From assembly GCA_030672445.1 (NCBI GenBank), contig DAOVGK010000021.1, forward strand, positions 1-15,164: a stretch of DNA of 15,164 bases, given 5' to 3'. Source of the stretch: Candidatus Aerophobota bacterium (GTDB lineage: Bacteria; Aerophobota; Aerophobia; Aerophobales; AE-B3A). The notes under the pieces were generated by a model. It was not told the origin of the DNA. It searched no databases and saw nothing but the letters and a program-made list of their open reading frames with translations. Both the position numbers and the translations under genes were made by a program. Positions 1 through 7,367 of this stretch are shown here, piece by piece. Within the stretch, counting starts at the first letter, position 1. Each line of letters starts with the position of its first letter.

Positions 1-1296
1 CCCAAAATTCTCCCTAAGTTGTGCGGTGGTTCCCTATTAAAAAGAGATTTCTATCTTCTCAGGACGGTGGGGATCAGGGATGTTATTGTTCTGGGGGAGA
101 GCCATATCCCTGAGATAGAAAAAGAGATAAGAAATGGAAGAAAGTTGGGGATGAGACTAGATTTCGTAAGGAAAGAGGAGTGGTCTCAGGCTCTCTTCTC
201 TCTGTCTCAAGGGATGGAATCCGATCTCTTCCTTCTCGTTGACGGCGACTGTGTCTTCGAAATTGGCCTTCTCAGGATTCTTTTAGACCATAAGAAAGTC
301 GCCCTTTGCTGCGATAGTCAGTCGGATGAAAATAGCGGCGGCGGGTCTCCCAGAGTCTTCTCTGAGGGCGGACAAATCCAGAGGATCGGAAAAAATTTAG
401 AAAGTTGGAACAAAATCTATACCGGAGTAGCTCTCTGTAACAAAAAAATTCTGTCTCTGTTAGAGAACCAGGGTGTAAACCTCACTGATTGGCCAGTCTC
501 CCTTAATCGGGTGCTCTCTCAGCAAGATGTGAGCTGCCTCGATTTATCCGAAGCCGCCTCTTATGATTCAGAACTGCGTCGGAAGGTTAAACCTTTCTGG
601 GGGAGAATAAACTCCGCGCAGGATTTAAAGGAGGCGAAGAAAAGACTTGTCACGGGAACCCAGAAAAGAACTCTTGACGTGATGGCCTGGTATGTCCACC
701 GGCCTATTGAGAACAGAATTACCTACTATCTTTCGGAACTTCCCTTAACACCCAATCAACTGACCATATTTACCAATATCCTTGCCTTTTTTATAACATT
801 TCTCTTTTTTAAAGGATATCTTCTCATTGCCTCCGGCCTTACTTTTGTGGTGAACATCATGGATGGCCTCGATGGAAAACAAGCACGGACAAAGGGTCTA
901 TTTACCCACATCGGGAATCTTGAACACTCACTCGATACTCTTTATGAGCAGTCTTGGTATGTAGCTTTCTCCTGGGCCATTTTTACCATCAGCCGATCCT
1001 TGATACCGCTACAACTCTGCCTGGCAATAATCATCTTTGATACCTTCAATCGCCATTGTAGCATGCAATTTCGAGCTATTATGAAGATTCCTCTGGCAGA
1101 TTATGGCCCATTCGACCGAGCATTCAGGAGGTTTGACGGAAGAAGAAATATTTATACCGTTTATATACTGGTGGGAATACTCATAGGCCAGCCTATATAT
1201 TCATTGTGGGCTATGATGATCCACGCCATCATAACTGGTCTGGTCTACTTCTTAAGATCGGCCAAACACATGCATGCCGCCGATATGGGACGCTAG
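1..1296 (+). CDS. Fused nucleotidyltransferase-like / CDP-alcohol phosphotransferase, 5' end outside window
   Basis: The reading frame is open from base 1, and its first residues (PKILPK) resemble the early loop of sugar-phosphate nucleotidyltransferases, so the gene starts left of the window; the TTG at 19 is not a convincing start. Residues 1 to about 215 (window numbering) look like a nucleotidyltransferase domain, with LLVDGDC near 80 and a closing WGRINSAQDLKEAKK. Residues about 230-430 are a CDP-alcohol phosphotransferase with several membrane helices and the motif DGLDGKQAR at 288-296. Known proteins with this domain order make CDP-inositol and join it to inositol phosphate (IPCT-DIPPS) in solute or lipid headgroup synthesis at the membrane. 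The second half of the motif is unusual: after G305 it reads NLEHSLD, so the two expected aspartates at 309 and 313 are H and T. The exact alcohol substrate is not determinable; the domain calls are firm. Confidence 0.8.
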   Translation, partial: PKILPKLCGGSLLKRDFYLLRTVGIRDVIVLGESHIPEIEKEIRNGRKLGMRLDFVRKEEWSQALFSLSQGMESDLFLLVDGDCVFEIGLLRILLDHKKVALCCDSQSDENSGGGSPRVFSEGGQIQRIGKNLESWNKIYTGVALCNKKILSLLENQGVNLTDWPVSLNRVLSQQDVSCLDLSEAASYDSELRRKVKPFWGRINSAQDLKEAKKRLVTGTQKRTLDVMAWYVHRPIENRITYYLSELPLTPNQLTIFTNILAFFITFLFFKGYLLIASGLTFVVNIMDGLDGKQARTKGLFTHIGNLEHSLDTLYEQSWYVAFSWAIFTISRSLIPLQLCLAIIIFDTFNRHCSMQFRAIMKIPLADYGPFDRAFRRFDGRRNIYTVYILVGILIGQPIYSLWAMMIHAIITGLVYFLRSAKHMHAADMGR

Positions 1297-1338
1297 GCCA
1301 AATTTGGATGTCATGGCGCGTTTCTCTCCTCCTTTGAG

Positions 1339-1367
1339 TTGACAAAAGGTAATGGTTATATTATAAA
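1339..1367 (+). promoter_or_regulatory. Strong sigma70-type promoter for the ABC-2 operon
   Basis: A perfect -35 hexamer TTGACA (1339-1344) is followed by a 17-base spacer and TATAAA (1362-1367). It lies in AT-rich sequence just after the preceding stop codon and points at the ABC-2 ATPase gene. The implied 5' untranslated region is about 195 bases and contains the palindromic repeat at 1441-1494. Sequence match only; no transcription start is known. Confidence 0.65.
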
Positions 1368-1440
1368 TTATACCTTAGAAAATTTTTCGTAAATATTCAG
1401 TGAAGGACGTTCTATGGTGTTGACTGCGAGGAGCAGAGCG

Positions 1441-1494
1441 GGTAGCCGCACCCTTTAGGGTGCGCATAAACGCAGGCTAAAGCCTGCGACTACC
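1441..1494. repeat. Nested double-hairpin palindromic repeat (REP/MITE-like)
   Basis: Two perfect 7-bp stems with 4-base loops stand side by side: CGCACCC-TTTA-GGGTGCG (1447-1464) and CGCAGGC-TAAA-GCCTGCG (1471-1488). They are enclosed by a GGTAG (1441-1445) / CTACC (1490-1494) closing stem, giving a three-way cruciform. The loops are complementary to each other (TTTA versus TAAA). Interspersed elements with this layout are familiar from many uncultured bacterial genomes, where they sit between genes. Here it lies in the leader of the ABC-2 operon, downstream of the promoter. Confidence 0.75.
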
Positions 1495-1497
1495 TAG

Positions 1498-1515
1498 ATT
1501 GCTTCGCTTTGCAAT
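1498..1515. repeat. Short ATTGC/GCAAT inverted repeat abutting the cruciform
   Basis: ATTGC (1498-1502) and GCAAT (1511-1515) flank an 8-base loop. It follows the double-hairpin repeat by three bases and resembles the tail unit of such interspersed elements, so it may belong to the same insertion. Only 5 bp of stem supports it. Confidence 0.4.
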
Positions 1516-1570
1516 GGCGGGGTTCACTGAGTATCTAAGATTTTTCTCTTTCATTTTTAGGGAGGAAAGA

Positions 1571-2521
1571 ATGATTAGAACAGAGAACTTGACCAAAGAA
1601 TATGATGGATTTAAGGCAGTTGATAACCTCAACCTTGATGTAAAGGAGGGCGAGGTTTACGGCTTCCTAGGCCCTAATGGAGCAGGGAAAACCACCACTA
1701 TTTTAATGCTTTTAGGCATCTTAAGGCCAACCAAAGGAAGGATTTACCTTTTTGAGGAAGAGCTAACTAAGAACTTCCTCTCCATTAAAAGCAGAATTGG
1801 AGTAGTTTCAGAAAAGCAGTACCTTTATAAGGAGATGGCGGCGGGAGAGTATCTTGGTTTCTTTGCCGATCTTTACGGAGTAAAAGATAAAAAGAAAAAA
1901 ATAGACCAGCTCCTGAAGTCAGTGGGCCTACTTGAGGTAAAAAATAGAAAACTGGGGGCTTTTTCTCGGGGTATGCAGCAGAAGCTCGGCTTTGCCAGAG
2001 CCCTCCTGCATGACCCGGAGCTTCTCCTTCTCGATGAGCCGGTGTCTGGACTTGATCCTACAGGAATAAAGCAGATTAGGGACCTCATCGAAAAAGAAAA
2101 TAAAAAGGGCAGAACCATATTTATCTCCTCTCACCTATTGTCCGAGGTAGAAAGACTCTGTAGGGAGGTGGCCATTATAAATGAGGGAAAGCTTTTGGCT
2201 GAGGATAGTATGGAAAATTTGAGAAGGAAACTTTCAAAGACAGTGGAACTGGAAGTAGAACTCTCCCAGGCCAAAGAAGAGATCATAAAGGCCCTCTCTT
2301 CTTTTGATTTCATCCAGGCCATAAAACAACAGGAGAATCTCTTGACTTTGAGGGTAAAATCAGACCGCGACTATCGAGCCCAAATCTCGGAGACTATCTC
2401 CCGCCAGGGGGGGATTGTTCTGGGTATAAAGGTTAAAAAGATGAGCCTGGAAGAAGCTTTCATTACCATCACCGAGAAGAATATCTCCTTACTTGCTCCA
2501 CTGGAGGAGGTGACTGAATGA
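1571..2521 (+). CDS. ABC-2 type exporter, ATP-binding subunit
   Basis: A 316-residue ATPase of the CcmA/NatA/GldA type that would energise the permease encoded two genes downstream. Visible motifs are Walker A GPNGAGKT (34-41), the signature SRGMQ (132-136), Walker B ending in D155-E156, the D-loop SGLDP and the switch histidine H188. The C-terminal 100 residues form the accessory domain typical of ABC-2 ATPases (EELSQAKEE-type helix, then KVKKMSLEEAFI). The ATG at 1571 is chosen over an upstream in-frame TTG at 1499 because GGGAGGAAAGA directly precedes it and the family consensus starts there; the 24 extra residues would derive from the repeat tail. It overlaps the next gene by ATGA. Transported substrate unknown. 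Confidence 0.93.
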   Translation: MIRTENLTKEYDGFKAVDNLNLDVKEGEVYGFLGPNGAGKTTTILMLLGILRPTKGRIYLFEEELTKNFLSIKSRIGVVSEKQYLYKEMAAGEYLGFFADLYGVKDKKKKIDQLLKSVGLLEVKNRKLGAFSRGMQQKLGFARALLHDPELLLLDEPVSGLDPTGIKQIRDLIEKENKKGRTIFISSHLLSEVERLCREVAIINEGKLLAEDSMENLRRKLSKTVELEVELSQAKEEIIKALSSFDFIQAIKQQENLLTLRVKSDRDYRAQISETISRQGGIVLGIKVKKMSLEEAFITITEKNISLLAPLEEVTE

Positions 2522-3216
2522 AGAGATCTACCCTTTACGTAATAGTAGGCCTCATAGTGGTGGCTTTGGTAGCCACCTTTAACTTAAGGAGTGAAAAATA
2601 CGGGACAGTGAAGGGAAAGATAGTGGATGCCCTAAGTGAAGATCCCGTATGGAAAGTAAATATTGTCCTTGATGGCAAGTCTAGCACCCAGTACATGAGC
2701 AAAATCTACCGCCTCACCGGGATTAAACCTGGATCCTACACCTTTAAAGCCACAGCTCCCAATTACTATAGCTTCAGCAAAGAAATCAAAGTGAAAAAGG
2801 GGGAGAATATCCTGGATGTTCCCCTGAAAGGAGAAAAGATTCCCGATCTACAAGGTATTATTGTTTTCACCGAATCTAAAGAAAAAGGCATCCAGCTGGA
2901 GATAAGATTTACTGATAGCAAGGAAGAGGGGATAACAAAATTTCCCTGTCTTTCCTTGAATCTAGAGGGAAGGCTATACCTGAGGCTGGGTGACGAGGAA
3001 GATTATACCCGGGGGAAAGAATTGTTCAGCGGTCCCATAGAGCTTTTCTGGGACTCACAAGCTTTTCTGGCTAAAAACAAGGGCATAATCCCCTGGGAAA
3101 AGATCGGTGAGCACCTCAAAGTTGAAAAATACGGTATTCTCGATGTTATTCTTCATACGCCTCAGGGGGACTTCAAGGATACAGTTGACGATGTAAAGCT
3201 TTATCCGGAGGAATAG
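2518..3216 (+). CDS. Membrane-anchored extracytoplasmic protein with carboxypeptidase-regulatory-like domain
   Basis: A 232-residue protein coupled to the ATPase by a 4-base overlap. Residues about 5-22 (LYVIVGLIVVALVATFNL) form one N-terminal membrane segment or uncleaved signal; the rest should face outward. Residues about 28-108 (GTVKGKIVDALSEDPVWKVNIVLDG, then GIKPGSYTFKATAPNY) have the rhythm of a carboxypeptidase-regulatory-like/transthyretin-type beta sandwich. The remaining 120 residues, with SLNLEGRLYLRLGDEEDYTRGKELF, are not recognised. Its place between ATPase and permease suggests an accessory part of the exporter, possibly contacting the substrate outside. No catalytic motif is visible. 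Family assignment is by pattern only. Confidence 0.75.
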   Translation: MKRSTLYVIVGLIVVALVATFNLRSEKYGTVKGKIVDALSEDPVWKVNIVLDGKSSTQYMSKIYRLTGIKPGSYTFKATAPNYYSFSKEIKVKKGENILDVPLKGEKIPDLQGIIVFTESKEKGIQLEIRFTDSKEEGITKFPCLSLNLEGRLYLRLGDEEDYTRGKELFSGPIELFWDSQAFLAKNKGIIPWEKIGEHLKVEKYGILDVILHTPQGDFKDTVDDVKLYPEE

Positions 3217-3217
3217 A

Positions 3218-4057
3218 GTGAGTAAAGAAAAAGTTTTCTTATCGACTAAGACGATTAAGGTTCTGACCAAAAGAGATCTTGTCTCAGCCTTGCATGGATG
3301 GGGGATCTATGTAGCAACTTTTATCTCCTTCTTACTTTCTTCTTTTTTTCTGGCAAGATATCTGGGAGGTATCAGGGAAAACAATATTCGAATCTCTCCT
3401 GATCCCTTAAGTGGCTTCCTTTTCTTTCCTTCCGTGATCATTATATCTTTCTATTTAACTATACTCTCCTCGATTTCTGTGTCTCGGGAAAGGGATCAGG
3501 GAACTCTGGAGATTCTATTTTATGGACCTGTCAGCTCCTCAGCCTTCATTATAGCAAAGTACCTTAAGGAGATGCTAACCTATCTCCTCATCGTGGTTTT
3601 TTTCTTTGCGTATTTTTGGGGAGTCTCCGGCTTAACTAACCTCGGTTTTTCCTATGGTCTGGCCAAAGCTATTTTCCTCTCTATTTTTCTGGTATCCTGC
3701 TGGATTAGCTTCGGCTTATTTATCTCCTCTCTCACCAGCAGAGTAAGAAATTCCATTCTCTGGGTGGTAGGAGTATTCTTGGGTCTCTGGGCTCTCTATT
3801 TTGGACAGGGACTGCTGCTCAGTCTCTCGACCGAGGAGATGCCCGCTTTCCTCTCTTATATTGGGGGAGCCGTTTCCCTTATCTATCAAGCAGTATGGTG
3901 GATCTCTCCCTTGTCTTATCTAAGCCGAGGAATGGATGCGGTCAATGTGGGAAGTATGTGGCTCTATGGAATAAGCATACTTTACTCCATAATTTATTCG
4001 GTGGTCTTGATGATTCTTTCCATATTCATCCTTAAAAGGAAGGGGGTAAGGGGATGA
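3218..4057 (+). CDS. ABC-2 type exporter, permease subunit
   Basis: A 279-residue integral membrane protein with six to seven hydrophobic segments (about 30-47, 66-89, 113-136, 148-170, 180-204, 216-238, 250-272). After the second it carries SISVSRERDQGTLEILFYGPVSSSAFIIAKYL, the cytoplasmic element conserved in ABC-2 permeases of the GldF/NatB/NosY type. It would form the transmembrane pore driven by the ATPase at 1571. The start is GTG at 3218 with GGAGG at 3207-3211, one base after the preceding stop. Only one permease gene is present, so the transporter is probably a homodimer of this subunit, or pairs with a permease encoded elsewhere. Confidence 0.9.
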   Translation: MSKEKVFLSTKTIKVLTKRDLVSALHGWGIYVATFISFLLSSFFLARYLGGIRENNIRISPDPLSGFLFFPSVIIISFYLTILSSISVSRERDQGTLEILFYGPVSSSAFIIAKYLKEMLTYLLIVVFFFAYFWGVSGLTNLGFSYGLAKAIFLSIFLVSCWISFGLFISSLTSRVRNSILWVVGVFLGLWALYFGQGLLLSLSTEEMPAFLSYIGGAVSLIYQAVWWISPLSYLSRGMDAVNVGSMWLYGISILYSIIYSVVLMILSIFILKRKGVRG

Positions 4058-5388
4058 GAAAAATCATTGTCTTTGGGGGAGTCTTTTTCTTCTTTCTGCT
4101 TTGCTTGCAAGGTGCCTCTATGGCTCAAGGTCCAAAAATGAGCGAGCAACTCGTTTACGGCTTAAATGTTTATAACGGAAAAGGGTATGGAGGTGCGTTC
4201 ACTCCCCGGACCGAGGACACCATCTACCTTATAGCTAACAGAAATAGTGGCATTTCTGCCCGCATAACTTTAGTTTATTTCTGGCCTATTACGGCCAAAT
4301 TTATGGCTGGGTGGCAGACTTTAAATGAAGAAGTAGTGGGTACTTTAGAGATTTTAAAGGAGGGAAAACTTATCAAGTCTTTGAAAAAGCAGGACAATTC
4401 TCTCTATTATCCTGAAGGCTATTGGGGAGAGACAAGTGTGTTTTGCATAGATGAAGACGCTCATACCTACTACGAAAAGTATAAAAAGGCTACCGAGGAA
4501 TACTACCAGAAGATCAGTGAGTTTTATAAGGCCAGAATTGAATACCGCAAAAAGATGGATGAGTTTCTTAAAGAGATAAAGAAAAGAAGAGAGGCGGGAG
4601 AAGAATTTACCAGCCAGGAAATAGAAAAAAGCATTCCTAAAGAGCCCAAGCCACCCGAGGGACCCAAATTCTATACCACCGAACCTCGCAAGGACTATAT
4701 CATTAACCTGCCAGTGGGTAGCTACCGGATAAGGATAAGGGCAGAGGATGGAACCATAATTCAGGACAGCCAGAAGAATTTGGTGGTCTTTACCTCCAGA
4801 AGAACAGGAGGAACCGGCTATGAAATAATACCGGGAAATAGGTGGACCATGAGAGAGCCCTGCGATGATCCAGCCAGGATAATTTATGCCGCCGGAAAGA
4901 ATACCCTTTACTTTAACCCTTTCACTCAGGATGAGTATAATGAGCTTTACTACAACAAACTGGTGGATCCTCAGAATCCGGGAAGGGTGGAGAGGTGGAG
5001 ATGGGTTCATATTACTCCCATTAAAGATGTAACTCTTCTCTTTCTGAAAGGAGAGAAGGTGCTTCAGAGGGTGAAAAGACTTCCTTATTATGTAAAACAG
5101 ATACCTGGTCCCACCCTGGGATATAACATCACTGAATATGACCAAGAAAAGCAACCTTATGAAAAACCAACCTTCGAAGGATATAAACTGGATCTATCCT
5201 CAACGCTGGAAAAAACCGGGTATCAGATTAACTTGGAGAAAAAAACGGGGGGATTTTTTAAAGGGGGAAAAAGAGAGGTAAGACTGGTGAGAAAAGAAAA
5301 CTCTAGATTATTATACGCCCTTTCTATTTTTCCTCTAGTTATCGCAGTGGTAATCTTTTTGAAGAGAAGAAGGAGACTAGCCCCCTGA
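4054..5388 (+). CDS. Secreted, C-terminally anchored coiled-coil protein of the ABC-2 operon, unknown function
   Basis: A 444-residue protein not recognised by family. It overlaps the permease by ATGA and ends the operon. Residues 1-24 are a typical signal peptide (MRKI, hydrophobic core, ASMA before Q25). Residues about 30-130 look beta-rich. Residues about 133-190 are a highly charged helical or coiled-coil stretch (YYEKYKKATEEYYQK onward), followed by a proline-rich hinge PKEPKPPEGP. A second beta-rich part contains GSYRIRIRAEDGT. The end has one membrane helix (about 419-436) followed by KRRRR, a stop-transfer signal, so the bulk faces outward and the tail inward. This type I topology and strict coupling suggest it works with the exporter as periplasmic partner or surface-tethered component. 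A 266-codon antisense frame inside it is a shadow. Confidence 0.85.
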   Translation: MRKIIVFGGVFFFFLLCLQGASMAQGPKMSEQLVYGLNVYNGKGYGGAFTPRTEDTIYLIANRNSGISARITLVYFWPITAKFMAGWQTLNEEVVGTLEILKEGKLIKSLKKQDNSLYYPEGYWGETSVFCIDEDAHTYYEKYKKATEEYYQKISEFYKARIEYRKKMDEFLKEIKKRREAGEEFTSQEIEKSIPKEPKPPEGPKFYTTEPRKDYIINLPVGSYRIRIRAEDGTIIQDSQKNLVVFTSRRTGGTGYEIIPGNRWTMREPCDDPARIIYAAGKNTLYFNPFTQDEYNELYYNKLVDPQNPGRVERWRWVHITPIKDVTLLFLKGEKVLQRVKRLPYYVKQIPGPTLGYNITEYDQEKQPYEKPTFEGYKLDLSSTLEKTGYQINLEKKTGGFFKGGKREVRLVRKENSRLLYALSIFPLVIAVVIFLKRRRRLAP

Positions 5389-5573
5389 CCATCTAATCCC
5401 CGCCGGAATCCCCATAGAAGTCCAGCATCACCAATTTACTAAAGGTAGAAGTAGCTTGAGTAAAATAAGAAGACAATTCTGAATATGACATGGTTCAATT
5501 TTCTCTGAAGTCCGATGGTTCTTCTCTATTGAGGGATAAAGCTATTCCAGAAGAGGTTTTTTTTCTTTCTGGG
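5389..5573. other. Intergenic stretch without an intact gene
   Basis: It separates the ABC-2 operon from the left leader repeat. No recognisable terminator with a T-run follows the last operon gene. A weak CCAGAA/TTCTGG pairing around an oligo-T tract lies near 5546-5571. The only coding-like content is the short frame beginning at 5490. Confidence 0.5.
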
Positions 5574-5639
5574 AAGGCAAAAGATGTAATTTTCTCAGAA
5601 GGGGCACTTGATAAAAGAAAAAATTTTGCTAACAATTAG
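5490..5639 (+). pseudogene. Short coding-like frame, possible 3' remnant of a lost gene
   Basis: A 49-codon frame (MVQFSLKSDGSSLLRDKAIP at its start, ending NFANN) with plausible codon use but no good ribosome binding site. An in-frame stop lies just upstream at 5466. Its second half runs into the left leader repeat. In the right copy of that repeat a one-base insertion and altered flanking sequence destroy the frame. It may be the tail of a gene that once stood before the leader, or chance. Not recognised. Confidence 0.25.
5608..5636 (+). promoter_or_regulatory. Putative promoter with operator-like palindrome, left leader
   Basis: TTGATA (5608-5613), a 17-base spacer and AACAAT (5631-5636). 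The -10 hexamer lies inside the inverted repeat TGCTAA-CAA-TTAGCA (5627-5641). Both hexamers and the spacing are identical in the right leader. A repressor site over the -10, or an RNA hairpin at the start of the transcript, are both possible. The -10 matches consensus at only four of six bases. Confidence 0.4.
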
Positions 5640-5727
5640 CAGTGAGGTTAGATCTTTGGCAAGAAAAGAGCTAAAAACAAGGCCAGGAGGAGGTGAGAAA
5701 ATAAATAGGCCATTAGTTGGGATAAAA

Positions 5728-5785
5728 GAAAGCTTTCCAAAAAGAGAAAAACGTTAAATAATCAAATTTCTTTTGGAAAACTTTC
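5728..5785 (+). other. Long leader hairpin, left copy
   Basis: Left arm GAAAGCTTTCCAAAAAG (5728-5744) pairs with right arm CTTTTGGAAAACTTTC (5770-5785): 15 of 16 pairs with one bulged A and one C-A mismatch, loop 25 bases. No T-run follows, so it is not an intrinsic terminator. The same structure occurs in the right leader with changed bases in the right arm. Confidence 0.6.
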
Positions 5786-5804
5786 AGGGAAAAATGAACC
5801 AAGC

Positions 5805-6035
5805 CTTATTTGCAGTTTTTTGACAGGAGCAGTTTTACTGTTTTTCACTTTCAGAGTTATTACAGCTCAGGTTACCATGGATAGTGGATTCGGATTAAGG
5901 TCTATTGGTGCAGTAGTAATTGGTGGCACATTCCTAACAGGAGGCCAAGGGAGTGTTCCAGGGATATTAACAGTTGTGTTGCTATTAGAAATAATTTCTA
6001 CTGGGGTGAACCTTTTGCATGTTGATCCTGCCTAG
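5805..6035 (+). pseudogene. 3' remnant of an RbsC-type sugar ABC permease
   Basis: About 75 codons ending at 6035 encode the C-terminal part of a ribose/xylose-type permease: FGLRSIGAVVIGGTFLTGGQGSVPGILTVVLL and TGVNLLHVDP match the conserved GYELDAIAAVVLGGTSLSGGRGS and GLNLLGVSP region of that family. Intact members are about 300-340 residues, so roughly three quarters is missing. There is no ribosome binding site or credible start, and the frame begins at the end of the left leader repeat. The likely history is a deletion that removed the binding protein, ATPase and most of the permease of a sugar transporter. Probably not functional. Confidence 0.7.
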
Positions 6036-6174
6036 CAATTTATTGTAACAGGCCAGATTATTGTATTTGATGTAATAATGCATGAGCATCGTACTGAATG
6101 AGAGATGAGAGTATAATTCCTAAAAAAGTAAGTGTACAAACTTATAATATTATCAATAGAGGAGGAAAAATAGA
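6036..6174. other. AT-rich upstream region of the oxidoreductase gene
   Basis: It holds two TATAAT hexamers (6112-6117 and 6143-6148), neither with a good -35 at proper spacing, and the ribosome binding site AGAGGAGG ending at 6165. A weak promoter here is possible but not demonstrable. Confidence 0.4.
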
Positions 6175-7284
6175 ATGGACAAAAAAGTAAAAGTTGCAGT
6201 AGTGGGACTTGGCTTTGGTGCTGAGTTTGTTCCACTCTATCAGAAACATCCCGATGCTGAGTGTTATGCAATCTGTCAAAGGAATAAAGATCATTTAAAT
6301 GAAGTGGGTGAACAATTCGGCATAGAAAAACGTTTTACAAGATTTGAAGATCTATTAAAAATAGAAGAGTTGGATGCAATCCATATTGTTACTCCAATAG
6401 CCGCTCATGCCCCGATGACACTGGCGTCATTGAATGCGGGAAAGCATACTGCCTGTACTGTTCCCATGGCTACCACAAAAGAGGAATGTCTTGAGATAGT
6501 AAAGGCAAGGAAAAAATCAGGTAAAGTCTACATGATGATGGAGACAGCTGTATATACAAGAGAATTTCTCTATGCAAAAGGACTCGTTGAATCTGGGAAG
6601 TTGGGAAAAATACAGTTTTTGAGAGGTTCTCACCAACAGAATATGAGCTTGCCTGGCTGGCCGGATTACTGGTACGGTTTTCCTCCGATGCACTATGCAA
6701 CACATGCGGTAAGCCCACTGCTCGCACTTGCTAGGACAGAAGTTGAATCTGTGGTTTGTCAAGGTTCAGGAACAATTAGAGAAGAGTACACTGAAAAATA
6801 TGATTCACCTTTTGCAATTGAAACTGCCTTATTAAAGTTGCGCAACTCAGATCTTGCATGTGAAGTAACCAGGTCACTGTTTGATGCAATTAGACAGTAC
6901 AGAGAAAGTTTCGACGTATATGGCACAAAGCTTTCCTTTGAATGGGAGCAGATTGCAGGTGAAGGGTCTGTTATTTATTCAGGATATGAAGATGCAAAGA
7001 GAATAGAAGTTCCGGACTACGGACACCTTTTGCCAAAAGAAATTGCACCATATACAATAAAAGGAGTGTATGATGATGAACATGAACATACATCCTTTGT
7101 ACAGGGTTCAGGGCATGGAGGTTCACATCCTCATCTGACACATGAGTTTATACGTGCCATAATCGAAGAGAGGGAATCTTTTAGTGATGCTGTTGCAGCG
7201 GCTAACTGGACAATGACTGGTATATGTGCTCATGAATCAGCTATGAACGGTGGAAAAAGAATTGAGGTTCCATTTCCAGAATAG
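6175..7284 (+). CDS. Gfo/Idh/MocA-family oxidoreductase with non-canonical active site
   Basis: A 369-residue NAD(P)-dependent dehydrogenase-type protein, usual length for the family, acting in the cytoplasm on a sugar, inositol or similar polyol. The N-terminal Rossmann start is VKVAVVGLGFGAEF (GxG at 11 and 13, with A at the third glycine position). HIVTPIAAHAPMTLASLNAGKH matches the conserved strand-helix before the active site. The family normally has EKP next; here it is T95-V96-P97-M98, so the catalytic lysine is absent. H173-x3-H177 occupy the second active-site segment, and a histidine-rich stretch (DDEHEH, GHGGSHPHLTHEF) lies near residues 300-325. The start is fixed by AGAGGAGG nine bases upstream. 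It follows the permease stub and precedes the cupin gene, suggesting carbohydrate catabolism. Base composition is more AT-rich than the flanking kinase and dehydrogenase genes. Confidence 0.85.
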   Translation: MDKKVKVAVVGLGFGAEFVPLYQKHPDAECYAICQRNKDHLNEVGEQFGIEKRFTRFEDLLKIEELDAIHIVTPIAAHAPMTLASLNAGKHTACTVPMATTKEECLEIVKARKKSGKVYMMMETAVYTREFLYAKGLVESGKLGKIQFLRGSHQQNMSLPGWPDYWYGFPPMHYATHAVSPLLALARTEVESVVCQGSGTIREEYTEKYDSPFAIETALLKLRNSDLACEVTRSLFDAIRQYRESFDVYGTKLSFEWEQIAGEGSVIYSGYEDAKRIEVPDYGHLLPKEIAPYTIKGVYDDEHEHTSFVQGSGHGGSHPHLTHEFIRAIIEERESFSDAVAAANWTMTGICAHESAMNGGKRIEVPFPE

Positions 7285-7287
7285 GTC

Positions 7288-7306
7288 TTGGTTGTCGGAC
7301 AGCCAA
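7288..7306 (+). other. Hairpin immediately after the oxidoreductase stop
   Basis: TTGGTTGT (7288-7295) and ACAGCCAA (7299-7306) form an 8-bp stem with one G-U pair and a 3-base loop, beginning four bases after the stop codon. There is no following T-run, so it is more likely an mRNA-stabilising or processing element between the two genes than a terminator. Confidence 0.35.
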
Positions 7307-7367
7307 AATACGGTGGGTATAGGTGATGTGGTGCCTGAACTAGCGGAAGAAAAAGTGAGGTATAATT

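Larger units (their letters stand above)
5574..5803 (+). repeat. Left copy of the 230-bp inverted leader repeat
   Basis: This stretch matches the reverse complement of 12695-12925 with about eight substitutions and one single-base indel, roughly 96% identity. The copies face each other and enclose about 6.9 kb. The shared part runs from AAGGCAAAAGATG to AAAAATGAACCAAG. In the right copy it is the leader of livK; here it runs straight into the permease stub. It contains a putative promoter (5608-5636) and a long hairpin (5728-5785). There are no terminal inverted repeats, target duplications or transposase gene, so it reads as a duplicated regulatory leader rather than an IS. Confidence 0.85.

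Noticed and set aside
1499..1570. Extended N-terminus of the ABC-2 ATPase from TTG at 1499
   Set aside because: The extra residues translate the repeat tail; a strong ribosome site and family alignment favour the ATG at 1571.
4354..5154. 266-codon open frame on the minus strand
   Set aside because: Lies entirely antisense to the anchored protein of the ABC-2 operon, has no ribosome site and no recognisable domain, and the plus-strand frame has signal peptide, anchor and operon coupling.
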